Assembly (NCBI GenBank): GCA_025769875.1
Contig: JAGFNK010000191.1
Coordinates: forward strand, 27,661-91,660
Source: Russula earlei
Taxonomy: Eukaryota > Basidiomycota > Agaricomycetes > Russulales > Russulaceae
Direction of reading: 5' to 3'
Length of the DNA: 64,000 nucleotides
The position numbers were made by a program, and so were the translations under genes. Positions 10,635 to 23,079 of the stretch are shown piece after piece (position 1 is the first letter of the stretch; every line of letters starts with the position of its first letter). Below the pieces are notes generated by a model. That model ran no database searches, was not told the DNA's origin, and was given only the letters and a program-made list of their open reading frames with translations.

Positions 10635-13600
10635 CAGTGTTGGCTGAAGGGCTGAAGGCCTTCAAATGGCTTGCCCTTCAGAAGGCCTTCAGTGAAGCCT
10701 TCAAGGCTCGTAACAAAATTTTGAAGAGTTGAAGGGCTTCAAGGTCCGAGTGGCTGTGTCGTAGTTAGAAAATTTGTCAACTAATAATTTCAAACTCTTG
10801 ACTCGTCCGAGACGTCAGATGGCACCAAATGCTCAGTCACTTTGGGCATTCTTTCATCGAGGCGAGAAGCAAAATGGAACCCATTATCACACGTACTGCA
10901 AGGGTTGTGTTGCTCAACATGAAGTGATTGGTGATGAAGGACTGGATGACGCTTCAGAATTTATTTCACAGAAGTTGAGATTTGAAACTGGTGAGTAACT
11001 ATGGCCAACATGACATGTCATGTTCACCCTCAATCTCCATATTAACACATACTTCAAAGCTTGCCAAGCAGCGGGCAGTACTCGAGGCTCAAAACTAGCC
11101 TTCATTGCACATATAATTGGGGGACAAGGCGTTCAACCATGCCCGTATGCATCAGATGCGGCAAAAGAAGAAGCAATCACCCAACGAGCCTTGGGAAAGA
11201 CATCAGCTAAGGGTAACATGACATCTGAGCCAACTGTCAACAACAGCAGCAGGAAACGCTCCCAACCAAGCTCCACCATTGAACCAAGCTCCCGTCTATG
11301 CCAGAAGTTGAAACAAGCCATGCTGAAGACCTACCGAGGAGTGGACATGCCGTTCAGTCAAGAAGAGATGGTTGCTGTCCAGGCCCAAGTCCTTTGAGCT
11401 GTTGTTTCAGCAAACCTTTCGTTCCGAGCAAAGGGAAACCCAGAGATGTTGAAGCTCTTTGGGATGCTACGAACGGCTGCACCTGGAATCATACCATCTA
11501 GGAAAGTAATTGGTGGTCGGTTGCTAGATGAAGCATCAGGGATAGTTGACTCAACACTTGGAAGAATCCTAACCAGAAAGAACCTTGGTTTATTGTAAGA
11601 TTGTAACGACACTAGATCAATATGCAGTGCTGATTTTGGAAGTGTAGGACTGATGGATGGAAATCTCTCATGAAAGATGCTGTGAACGGCATTTGCGCGA
11701 ATGTAGATTTCAAGGTATGTGCCATTGCGCCCGTTGTCTGTGATGTATCTCCCACACCATCTAGTCATATATGCTAGAGTTGATTCATGCAACTGCAAAC
11801 GACAAGGATGGACCTGCACAATGTCGGCAATTTGAAGAGATTATTGATCAGATAGAGAAAAAGTATGGTTGCATGGTTATCTACTTCACAACAGATGCAG
11901 ACGGTGGTAGCAACAAGGGTCAGAAATTACTGATAAAGAGTCGGCCATACTTGATTGGGCCATCATGTTGGGCTCACCAGGTGTGTGCGGCAACATTTCA
12001 TCATGCCACGTCGTAAATACTAATGGTTCAATTCACAAAGTTTCAATTGATTCTTGTCGACTACTTCAAGGTCTGCATTTATGCGGTAGAGATTGGAGCA
12101 TCTGCAACAGCACTGATAGGCTGGCTGAACAACCATGGGAAGGTCCGTGCCATATTTAATGAGGCGCAGGCAGATATCAGCAAGGACCGTAATAATGGAC
12201 ATCCTATCATTCTCACATATCTCATGGCCAATCTCACATGATGGACAACACATTACATTGCCTTTGTTCGCTTATACACTGTCAAGGAGCCACTTTAGCT
12301 TGCTGTAATGCTGCATCGAGAAGCTATTATTGCTGCGCAAGTTGGGGCAGCCAAGTCAACGGAGAAAGAACGGCTGACCAAAGATGCTGTGCAGTTCTGT
12401 GACTTAATTAACAGCCACGCGTTCTGGACTGGGCTAGAGACCGTTATAGGTGACATTGAGCCCATCTGCTATGGAACGAACATCAATCAGAGCGACTCTA
12501 CTCAGGCTGATCAAGTCCTACTTACCTTGGTGGGAATGTTCTTACATTTCAAGGGTCATCCTGAGCCTGACGTTGCAACTGCGATGGTCAAACGACTTGA
12601 AAAGAGATGGAAGTCTTGTGATCAACCGCTTTTCATCCTGGCCTTGATTCTTAATCCATACGAGGGTCTATCTTGTTTTGGATCCACTGCAAATCTTAAT
12701 TACTTCAAGTGCAATAACCTCCTCATTTCAGTATGTCATTTATGTCCACTATCTCAAACTATACAGCGATTGATGGGTGTAGATGTATCATCGCATGAAA
12801 GCCCGGCCCTCAAACAGTGATATGCCACAGGAGCGTGCTACAAAGGAGCGTGCACTTACAAGATCATTTATGCAGTATCTTGCCGGAACAGGGCAGTTTG
12901 GTGATTGGAGAGATCAACGCGTCGGGTTTGAAGATATTATGGTATGTACTTCATATGGCTATCAGTAAAGTATATTGACATGTATTTGACTAGGGGAAGG
13001 ACCCACTCGCCGTCTGGAGGGCCTTTGAGAGTTCAAATGATACACAGGAGCTTGCATCCTTCGCAATTATCCTCCTTACTATTGTAGTCAATCAGGCTGG
13101 TTGCGAGCGTCTTTTCTCTGACTTGAAGGTTAAGCAAACCCAACGACGGAATCGTTTAGGCTTGAAGAAGCTTGAAAAGATGACAAAGGTTAAATTATTA
13201 CTGCATCTTTCGTACAACCCTCACCATTATCAGGTTGGTGCAGATATTGCTGCAGATCATCGACGGCTTGGCCTCATTGAAAAGCAAGGAAAGCGTAAGA
13301 ACCATAGTTCAACTGCCACTCTTCTAGCTGTCCCACGATACAGTGATTTGCTCGAAGATATAGATGATGAAGACAAGACTGAGCGTGGCCAAGCATTGGT
13401 GACTAGCGAAGCAGGGTGGAGAACAGAGATGGCAAAGTGGATCAGGGATGCACGACTCCAGGCAGAGAATGAGTCAGATGCTGAGCCAGAATCAGACAAT
13501 GAGGATCTGATTACACCTATACCAGCTGCCCATGCCAGAAAATGGTCACCTTGTAAACTGTCGGTGCTATTTGGAGGTGAGGTGGTACGACCTGACAGAC

Positions 13601-13890
13601 ATGCACTGATGGAATTTGATGAGGAAGCTGCACTGATGGAAGCTTTGGTGGACCAAGAGGAGGATGAATACCCTGATGACGGTGCCATGGAGGGATCTGG
13701 GGATGACTTCGAGTAGAAACTTAAATTGACTGTATCTTAGCTTGAATCACCCCTATTGTCGTCAAACTTATGATAATAGCCATGCAAACATTTTAAACTG
13801 TCATTTTTTGATATTAAGGCCTTCAATTGAAGGTCTTGAAGCCCTTCAAGCTCGGCGAAACCTATTTGAAGGGCTTCACAGCCAACACTG
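10635..13890 (+). mobile_element. hAT DNA transposon, complete ends
   Basis: The termini are CAGTGTTGGCTG at the left and its reverse complement CAGCCAACACTG at the right. They are flanked by an exact 8-bp target duplication TTCGCATC (10627-10634 and 13891-13898), the size typical of hAT. Both subterminal regions are crowded with GAAGG(G/C)CTTCA-like motifs (about 10644-10745 and 13820-13875), probable transposase binding sites. It lies in the spacer between the inverted arms. Confidence 0.95.
10819..13716 (+). pseudogene. hAT transposase, multi-exon, at least one nonsense codon
   Basis: Exons are scattered over the element: exon 1 from ATG 10819 to 10990, exon 2 from 11060 (phases agree). 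The start encodes a short SLWAFFH...YCKGC segment like a BED-type finger. The middle holds the RNase H-like core with ADGGSNKGQKLL, SCWAHQ and TALIGWLNNHG. The end has the hAT dimerisation motif IVVNQAGCERLFSDLKVKQ. A TGA at 11395-11397 lies in frame inside exon 2, with clear coding after it, and looks like a CGA to TGA change. The acidic tail ends at 13716. If that TGA is real the element is non-autonomous but could be mobilised in trans. Exon borders in the middle are approximate. Confidence 0.8.
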
Positions 13891-14098
13891 TTCGCATCTG
13901 GCCTCTACCATCGAGGATGTCATCCTCATTTCGAAGTTGCTTGCCAAGGACCATCTTCGGCACCACCAACATGTCCAGTTCGGACGCTGGCACACCCGAA
14001 GCCGGCCAGTAGAACCATGACTGGCCACACCCTGCCTGAAACCTAAAACCCACCTGTGTTAGCATATCGGGCCCTGGTAGGATACAGATCAAAAGGAG

Positions 14099-14483
14099 TG
14101 TTGAACCGGAATCAGAACAGATCAAAGAAGGTGAAGACCTTCATACAAGGTTCAAGATCCGCTGATGGATGTTACATGTTAGACAGAACTTTAGTATATG
14201 CGCTTATGGCAATAGGGTTACGCATACTACATTATCTATCACAAGATGCAGCCTTATGCTGCGTCTAGAACATTTCCACATCATGCGTCACTAAGTGCGC
14301 GATATAGTGGACACCTGTAGTCACCTCTTTTGGACTTAGGAACAGCCCTGGGTCATAGAGGTATAAATATCATACATGTAGACGAGTATACATATCGCTC
14401 TACACCCCAATATCACTTGAGCATTAGCACAACCTCTAAGGTGGGTTGCTTGGCCTGTTAGCTGCGCTCTATGCTGCGCAACA
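14099..14483 (+). repeat. 5' LTR of copia 1
   Basis: 385 bp, TGTTGA...GCAACA, with a TATAAATA box near 14362. A third copy of this LTR stands alone at 21919-22303. Confidence 0.95.
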
Positions 14484-14651
14484 GGTTATGGGCCCTGCAA
14501 GCCATGCACCTTCATCAGCTGCAATGATGGCGAAGCATCCCTGAAGCCTGCATGCTGCAGCGAGCTAGTCTACCCTATGGGGAGACTATGTTGGCTTGTT
14601 TGAATACAATACTCTTACTGATGACCTCTAAGCCCCATTCTGACAGCTATT

Positions 14652-17600
14652 ATGTCATCATCTCAACCCTCTGCCCCTGTTGTCCCCATCCTTGATGGCG
14701 CTAACTATGGTATTTGGTCAAAGGCTATGAAAGCCTACCTCATGTCCATTGGACTGTGGGGTTATTGCAATGGCACATTTGATCTGCCAATCATCCCTGC
14801 ACTTCCCCAGGCGCCTCTTCCCGAAGAGATCGCTGCCCAGGCTGTCGCTCTGGCAGCTGTGAAAGATTGGAACAAAGGGAATGATATGGCAGCTGGCCAT
14901 ATGGTCCTTACATCAAGTTTTGCAATCCAGCAGGATCTCACGACCCTGGATAATACTGAAACTATCTGGAATTGCCTTGAAACCCTTTATGGCATGGCAA
15001 CTACAGTTAGTATCTATAAGGACTTCAAAGAAGCCATCTCCATTCACATTAACCCAAGCCAACACCCTGGCCCACAAATGGATCAGATACATGCTGCATT
15101 CCAGCATCTCACCGCCTCCTCCCTTCACATCCCTGACACCTTGCAGGCACTCATCATGCTTGCTGCCATTCCCCAGAAATGGAAATGCTTGTCCACATTG
15201 TTACTCAGAACTATGAACTAGCTGACCTTAATGCTAAGGACATGCAAGAGGCTATCGTCTCTCAATATCAAACTGAGATCAATTGTGGAACAAGCAAGAA
15301 GCACAGCGTGCAGAAGCTCTCCACTGTCAAGTGCAAGCACGGTGACCCCTCCTTCTCTTCTCAGCAGCAGGGCAATAAGCCCAAGCATGACAAAGATAAG
15401 GACAAGTGCCAGCGCGGAAAGCATGGCAGCAAAGGAAAAGGGAAAGGCAAGGAGAAGGCCAATCACAGCCATGGTTCTGGACACTCTCACATTGTGGACA
15501 TTGCCGCACTCCCACTCCTGACCATTACCACAATCACCCATCTGGGTCCCTTGGGGATCCAACAACGTACCGTCCCAACTGTGGCTGACCCTTGCAAATG
15601 CATTCACAGCCCTTACAAGGCCTTAAACAAAGCGCTTGATCTTGCTGATGATCTTTGGGTAACTCCCACTATACAGACAGTCAAGACCCTCGAGCAGCGG
15701 ATCTCGACTCAATCCACTGCCTCGTCAAGTGCAGTCAAACTACCGTCGCCTGTCCCTGAGCCTATGGACCAGGACGATGGCGACTTTGTGCAAACAAACA
15801 TGTCAGATTTATTCGACATATATGACGGTATCCCAGAAAGTGCTGCCACCCCTGAGCATGCTCTGACCCCATTGGATGAACCGCCTGATTGGGGCAGCGA
15901 CCCCGAAGATAACAAAGTGTGCATATGCCTTCCTCTCTCCTTTCACTTGCTAAAGAACCTTTTAGCATCTCCCCAGCCCCAAAGCAGGCTAGATATGTCT
16001 AATAAGTGTTCACTTGTATCACACAATGTACAAATTAGTGAAGGGACTACTTCCTTCAAAGTGAATGCAACAAAAATTGTTTGAGATGTAGAGGAAAGCA
16101 CAACTTGAGTAAAATGGGATCCTTATGGCTCCTAGACTCTGGTGCATCAGCACACTTCACCTTCGAGATAAATGATTTTATAGAGTATATGCCAGCTTTG
16201 CTGCATAAAAGATCCCCTGTGAAAACTGCCGATAACACAATATATGTGGAAGGCAAAGGTGCTGTGTTGCTTCAGCACACTGTCAACTCTAAAATAGTTG
16301 TCACACGCATTTCTCCTGTCCTCTATATTCCGAAAATTAACACTCAGATATTATCTATGGGGGAGTTTTTACAACAAGGGATGCATGCATTAGGGAATAA
16401 CAAACATATTTCCCTATGAGAGGATGGACATATAATCCTGTCCTCTTACCCCTTATTCCCAGGTCAAACCACATATTGGTTAGACGCCTCAATTGAAAGT
16501 GCGCAAGCGCATTCTCTTATCTATGTGATAGATTATGATGTCATTCACCGACGCCTTGGCCACCCATCTAAGGATGTCATAACACGTGCAAAGACACATA
16601 CCAAGGGTCTCCCTGAAGACCTGAAAATCCCTCAGGAACAGCTGGTATGTCCTGGCTGCACGCAAGGCAAAATGCCTGCATCTGCGCACCCCCCTTCTGA
16701 AACTTGTGCCTCTGCACCGTTCGAGCATATTCACTTGGACCTTAAGAGTTTCCCTGTGAAGTCGTATCATAAGTACGAATATTTCATCAGCTTCATTGAC
16801 AATTATTCCTCCTATGCATGGATCACACTCCTAAAAAATAAAAAGTCGACCATAATGGCAGTCAAGCAATTCCTTGCTATGGTCAAGAACCAATACAAAG
16901 CAGGAATCAAAGAGTGGATGTCCAATGCTGGTGGAGAGTACAAGTCCAAGGCCTTTGATAACATCCTAAAGGATGAAGGAATTAAAATCCTGCAAAGCGC
17001 CCCATACACTCCACAACAGAATGGACGCACAGAGTGCTTTATGTGCACTGTAATGGACAAAGTGTTACACTATTTTCCTTTTACGTTTACTTCTTACCTC
17101 TTGCTATGGACTGCTTGCTTGCATACATCCCTTTACTTACTGGTCTTGTGATCTCTTATGTCTTGTGATCCCTTCTGTGTTATCATGTGATCCATACACA
17201 TCCAGGTAACACTGGATTGCTGTTACTTTCCCTTTGTTTGGTTCTCTTCCCATTTATATTCACTTCTTAGTTTCGACTGTGCAATGCTGTGCACCTACTG
17301 TGCAGCACAGTTACTTGGTTCTGACTCATTCGTGGCCTCATTCCTATGACTCCTACTTATTATGACTCCTACTATACTAGTAGCACAGTCAAAGTGCAGC
17401 TATTGCTGCGCTTCTCCTGTATATATAAGCTCAGTACTTTGTGACCAAAGCCCTAAGCTTGGTCTCTTGTATAATCCAACCTACTCTTGTCCAACATATT
17501 CTCCTGCAACCCACTTCGCTCCTAATCCTCAAACCACATCCACCTCTCCATTTCATCAACTCTTCACACACCATCTACCATCTACTCTTCACCTTTCCCT

Positions 17601-20389
17601 TCCTTTCCTAAGAGTCTCTCTTCACTCCCCTGAGAAGAGCTCTCCTCCTTTAAGACCTACCTTCCTCTACTCTCTTTGCATTGTTCAAGGTCCCTGATGG
17701 ACTTGAACGCATATAGCTAGTGGAACCAGCCCTAGTCTATCCCATTACAAACTTACCCTAGCTTCTCAACGGACCGAGTCATACTAGGAAGGGTCTATTG
17801 GCCATAACCTGTTTAGCATAAAACACTTCGACTGCTGCAGGGATCCTTACTCTTTATACACGGGAACCAGCCTGTTTCTTGAATACCTCTTTATCATCAA
17901 CTCGTCTTTACGCTTGTGAACTGACACGGCTAGTTACTGTGACACAAAGCTCAGGCAATGCGCCTTGAAGCTTGTCTACCTCCCTCCTGGTGGGAACTTG
18001 CAGTGAATCATGGGACACACTGTTACAATAGGACACCTGCCAGATGCCTTCAATGGCATACACCCTACGAAGTCCTAAAGAACGAGGTCCCTGATATCTC
18101 ACACCTCAGAGTATTTGGTTGCGGTGCATATGTGCATATACCAGAAAAGCGTCAAGTCAATAAGCTTTTGCCTAAAGGCGAGCTTATGATATACCTTGGT
18201 CATACTGAGGGGATCAAAGCCTCACTCTTTATGAGGCTCCCAAATAATACGCTCTACACTAATGCTACCACCCTGTACGATGAGAACCTGTACACCAAAT
18301 GCGACAAAGCGCGCACTAAAGGTACCACGTGGATTAATGAACCATGTGAGGAACTACTGCAACAACCTGTTGAAGACACCATTCCTGGTGTTGATGACCC
18401 ATTCCTTACAATCAAAAGTGAGGATGATGAGCAGCCTATACAGGTGCCACAAGAAGAGGAACACAAGCAAACACCCGTCCCTCCTACACCATCCCCTCCT
18501 CCTGTTGAAGAACCTGTACCTCTTCGAAGATCTCAGCGGTTGAGAAAAGTACCTACCCATCCTGGCAACGTCTATGGTGAACACAGACACCCGACAGAAG
18601 TGGAAAAAGACATTCAGCACACATGCACATGGAGAACAATGACAGAAAACCAACCTGGTAGCTCTGGTGAGGATAGTACGTCAGGATTGGCCATACCAGG
18701 CCCTTACCCTCCTGTTGTCCTTGATGATCAACCGCTGCAAGCCTCTGAGGATGAGGTAGAAGACATTCTACGTCTTGCAAGGGAAGGGGGAGTCAAATTT
18801 CTGAACTATCTGCTCGCCCAAGCAGTTCCACTAAGTTTGGAAGCACCCAATACTGCGAAGATTCACGAATGGACCATTAGGGACATTCTGTGAATGCCAA
18901 GTGAACTCCAAAAGGAGTGGAAAGATGCTTGTCGCGAGGAGTTGGAATCCCTCCACAGATGCAAAGTCTTTGAACTAGTCGATCCTCCCAAGGATCGCAA
19001 AATAATAAAAAATAGATGGGTATTCGACCTTAAGTCTGATGGTCATAAAAAAGCCAGACTAGTCGCCAAAGGCTTCTCCCAAGTAGAAGGCATTGACTAT
19101 GACGAAATATTCTCACCTGTGGTACAGTTTGAGACAGTCTGCTTAATGATTGCGCTCACAGCACTCAAAAACTGGCACATTAGCGGACTAGCCATCAAGA
19201 CTGCCTTTCTCTATGGTGAGCTCAATGAAGAGCTCTATATGGAGCAGCCCGAGGGCTTAAAAATAAAAGGCCAAGAGCGTAAAGTCATGCGCCTTAAACG
19301 CGCAATATATGGACTTAAGCAAGCGGCACTTGCATGGTGGAAAGCCCTTGACAAGTCCATGGCCTCGCTCAGCCTTATTCACCTTATGTCTGACTCTGGG
19401 CTCTTTGTTAGTAAAGACAAGAGCATCATAGCCATCGTCTATGTTGATGATGTGCTCTTCTTTGGAGCAGACAAAAAACAAATCAATAAAACCAAGGAGC
19501 ACTTTATGAAGCTCTGGGAATGTCGAGATCTGGGCGATGCCCAAGAATTTCTACGCATGCGCATTCAACGCAAGTCCAGCCAGATACATCTGGACCAGAC
19601 CCAATATCTAAAGAAAGTGCTGCAGCATTTCAATTTGCTTAATGCAAACCCTGCTCCTACTCTGTTACCAGAGGGCTATCACCCCTCTCCCAACACTTCT
19701 GCTCCTGACCCAGCCTTGCGGTCAAAATTCCAGCAAGTTATAGGATCACTCCTATACATAATGCCTGGAACACATCCTGACATAGCCTTTGCAGTCACTA
19801 AGTTGTCACAACATGCTGCCAATCCCTCAGAGGATCATTTAAATTGTGTATTCTATATTTGCCGATACCTCTTGGGAACCACCAATTATGCCTTGGTCTA
19901 TGATGGACCATCTAATGGTGGCCTAATGGCATATGCAGACTCTGACTGGGCTTCTGATCCGACTAATCGGAAGTCCACTACTGGCTATATGGTGAACCTG
20001 GCTGGAGCAATATTTTTGTGGAACTCACGAGCACAGAAAACAGTTGCACTCTCCTCCACAGAAGCTGAGTACATGTTGCTCTCTGACACAAGCAGACAGT
20101 TAGTTTGGATTAAATCCTTACTAACAGAACTTGGCATCAATCTTGCTCCATCCCACTGTTCGGTGATAACCAAGGCTCAATATTCCTAGCCTCCAACCCT
20201 GTGCAAGAAAAGTGCATCAATCATATTGATTTGCGCTATCACTTCATTCATGAAGTCATACAAAACAAACAGGTGGAGCTATTCTTTATTGAAGGGGCTA
20301 ACAACCCAGCTGACATGTTCACCAAGAACATTGGTCGCGTCAAGTTCCTCAAATTCAGGGAGCAATTAGGACTAACATTCTACCCCTGA
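14652..20389 (+). pseudogene. copia 1 gag-pol polyprotein, disrupted
   Basis: Gag starts at ATG 14652 (IWSKAMKAYLMSIGLWGYCNG), shifts frame near 15170-15200 and continues to 16084. After another shift the protease has WLLDSGASAHF (about 16124). A TGA lies in frame at 16417-16419. The integrase has the HRRLGHPS pre-integrase motif, HLDLKSF, then SNAGGEY where copia integrases normally have an aspartate, and PQQNGRTE. It is then split at 17063-17944. Translation resumes at 17950, meets TGA at 18891-18893, then RT runs with RLVAKGFSQVEGIDYDE and YVDDVLFFG. RNase H has a frameshift near 20160, with its tail at 20170-20389. The element cannot make its own enzymes. Confidence 0.92.
17063..17944 (+). 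mobile_element. Solo LTR of a self-priming gypsy-type element, 882 bp
   Basis: It starts TGTTACAC, ends TGTGACA and is flanked by an exact CAAAG duplication (17058-17062, 17945-17949) inside the copia 1 integrase. It contains TATATATAAG (near 17420) and, at the spacing seen in the gypsy element's LTR, a hairpin-like R motif GACCAAAGCCCTAAGCTTGG (from 17442). That motif parallels GAACAAGCCCTAAGCTTGTT in the gypsy LTR. No coding sequence inside is convincing. Confidence 0.8.
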
Positions 20390-20438
20390 ATGTGGGAAAA
20401 TGCTCACAGCATCTACTGATGCACTTAGCAAGGGGGAG

Positions 20439-20823
20439 TGTTGAACTGGAACCAGAAGAGATCAAAGAAAGTGAAGACCTTCATACAAGGTTCAAGATCC
20501 GCTCAAAGATGTTACGTGTTAGACAGAACTTTAGTATATGCGCTTATGGCAATAGGGTTACACATACTACGCTATCTATCACAAGATGCAGCCTTATGCT
20601 GCATCTAGAATGTTTCCACATCACGAGTCACTAAGTGCACGATATAGTGGACACCTGTAGTCACCTCTTTTGGACTTAGGAACAGCCCTGGGTCATAGAG
20701 GTATAAATACCATACATGTAGACGAGTATACATATCGCTCTACACCCCAATATCACTTGAGCATTAGCACAACCTCTAAGGTGGGTTGCTTGGCCTGTTA
20801 GCTGTGCTCTATGCTGTGCAACA
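20439..20823 (+). repeat. 3' LTR of copia 1
   Basis: 385 bp and colinear with the 5' LTR. Followed by the AGGAG target duplication. Confidence 0.95.
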
Positions 20824-20828
20824 AGGAG

Positions 20829-21700
20829 CACGTGCGAGGACCCAATTGCAGTGAGACCAAAAGATTCTGCGTTGTAGCTCGATGCCATATGTCTTGTTGG
20901 ACTCCTGTATTCATCAGGGTGAATCAATGGCCCAGTGGATTGACTGAGATGGAATGGCCAGGCCGAGTCAACCTGCAAAGTGGTGGTTGAAGGCCCAAAT
21001 TTCCTTGGGACTGGGGCCAGCCAGCCAGTCAGTGAAAGCAGATCACTTATGCCATTATGATTTGCACTCACACCGTGCTGCACTGACAGCAGTTGGGACG
21101 GTGTTGGGGGAAGTTTGACCCATGAATCATTGCTTGCTTACAATAATAAGAACCTACGTCTGTAGGTGCATTAAGACAGGACCTGCCAGAAAGGAAGAAT
21201 ATGATCTACATGGTGTTGGCATCTGCCAAGGAGGAAGAAAGTCCTGTGATGCAACAAGGTAAGTCAAAGCTGTCATTTGGTGACCAGGGGTTGTGCACTC
21301 ATGGTTTCCAGGTAGTTGAATTCACCTGAGTGTCCAAAAGGGTTAGGGGAAGGGGTGGGCGTTGTTGAGTAGATGTCATCGATTGTGGTAAAAGTGCTGC
21401 AGGCATTGGGCAGGTTTCTGAAAATATCCATGGTGTTCCAGTTGATGTCCTTGTAACAGTGAGATATGAACGACCTTTATTTACACACCCGGAGATGATG
21501 CTTACTGCGACAGAGCCATCTGGAAGCGAGTCGAAGTCAAGCATGGGTTGAATATTGCCCGCAATATCAGACCATATGCTAATTTGGTCCTCTTGTGGGT
21601 GGTGCAAAATGAGACCAGAGCACGATGTTGTTGGTAGTGGCAGGATTCATGAGGCATTGATTTGTTGGGAGTGGAATGTGCAGGAAAATGTAATGTATGA
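20829..21700. other. Spacer of the inverted duplication, unclassified
   Basis: Together with 13899-14093 this is the DNA between the two arms once transposons are removed. The longest frames (for example 21299-21607 minus, 20676-21083 minus) do not match a family I recognise and have no intron or motif support. It may be the remnant of an older element. Confidence 0.4.
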
Positions 21701-21918
21701 GAAATACCATTCACAAACCTGCTTCCAGGACCCCTCAAAATAACAATGGCATATCCAAGCCGGCGGGATGTGGATCGGAGAGGTTTGTGGCCCGGAATGC
21801 CCAAGGAGTTTACCTGGGGGGGGCCACATGTCCAGCAGGAGTCGATGAGCAGGGAGACTTGCCTTGGGTTGAGGGGAGAGTGAATCTTGTCTTTTTGCGA
21901 GAGAACTCACAGTGGTGC

Positions 21919-22303
21919 TGTTGAACCAGAACCTGAATGGATCAAAGAAGGTGAAGACCTTCATACAAGGTTCAAGATCCACTCATAGATGTTACGTGTT
22001 AGACAGAACTTTAGTATATGCGCTTATGGCAATAGGGTTACGCATACTATGCTATCTATCACAAGATGCAGCCTTATGCTGCATCTAGAACATTTCCACA
22101 TCACGCGTCACTGAGTGCGCGATATAGTGGACACCTGTAGTCACCTCTTTTGGACTTAGGAACAGCCCTGGGTCATAGAGGTATAAATACCATACATGTA
22201 GACGAGTATACATATCGCTCTACACCCCAATATCACTTGAGCATTAGCACAACCTCTAAGGTGGGTTGCTTGGCCTGTTAGCTGTGCTCTATGCTGCGCA
22301 ACA
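21919..22303 (+). mobile_element. Solo LTR of the copia 1 family
   Basis: 385 bp, same family as the LTRs at 14099 and 20439, flanked by an exact GGTGC duplication (21914-21918, 22304-22308). The matching place in the left arm (about 10130-10140) has a single GGTGC, so the insertion came after the inverted duplication. It results from LTR-LTR recombination of a once complete element. Confidence 0.95.
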
Positions 22304-22771
22304 GGTGCACCAATATATCTGGCTGTAATATTCTACCTTGCTTACTTCCGTATACCAGAAGTTATCATCTCGATCTGAGATGGCACTGAGTTTGTTACCC
22401 CAATGTTATGCACCATGTATTCCCATCTGTCGGGCACTCCTTGTTGATTGCCACCAAATAAACCACTGGAGCTGCAACTAAGGAGGTCAAAACAAAATGA
22501 GGCGAGGACATATCAGGATGATCAATGGATTTGATACGTTCAATGTTCGCGTTGGACTCAAATTTAGCATGCCTGGGTCTTCTTGCCACGCCGCCGCAAT
22601 GTGAACAAGGAGTAGGAGAAGGGGAACGCGGACTCCACACCAAAACACTGAAATCTGTGCTAGAGACACGACGCGCCAAGGATACAGATACAAAGCCCTT
22701 TGAACTTTCAGCATGGTCACGCGTGCAGCCACACACAGGCACTCCCGCCACAAGACAGCCAGGTCTTTAAT

Positions 22772-23007
22772 TGTTGGAAACGCAGCCACTGCATGGCAGA
22801 GAAACGGACTGAACAGACCGGATAGTTAGAACGCCGTGTTGATACCACCGTTCCTTTTTCCTCAGTCTTTCATATACAAGACTGAGGTCAGTAGCACATT
22901 CCTTTACCATTTACATATACTCATTATGTACATAGCCTTCGTCCAACAGGTTAGCTTACTAACCTAATATCAGTCTTTCATATACAAGACTGAGCCTTCG
23001 TCCAACA
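22772..23007 (+). repeat. 5' LTR of copia 2
   Basis: 236 bp. It contains an internal direct repeat of a CAGTCTTTCATATACAAGAC segment (near 22863 and 22973). Confidence 0.95.
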
Positions 23008-23079
23008 GATTATGAGACCTGTCTGTCTCTGAAAGCTAAATCACTTCCATAAACAGTCAACATTTCATAACTACGTAAC

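Larger units (their letters stand above)
14099..20823 (+). mobile_element. Ty1/copia retrotransposon 1 (degenerate)
   Basis: Two 385-bp LTRs (14099-14483, 20439-20823) begin TGTTGA and end GCAACA, flanked by an exact 5-bp duplication AGGAG (14094-14098, 20824-20828). A purine tract GCAAGGGGGAG precedes the 3' LTR. About 20 LTR differences were counted by eye, many at CpG sites. The internal gag-pol is in copia order (protease, integrase, RT, RNase H) with several breaks and an 882-bp insertion in the integrase. It sits in the spacer of the inverted duplication. Confidence 0.95.

Noticed and set aside
21299..21804. Minus-strand frames in the inverted-duplication spacer as a gene
   Set aside because: Two overlapping frames compete, neither has a recognisable domain, and most of the region has no partner copy to test conservation.
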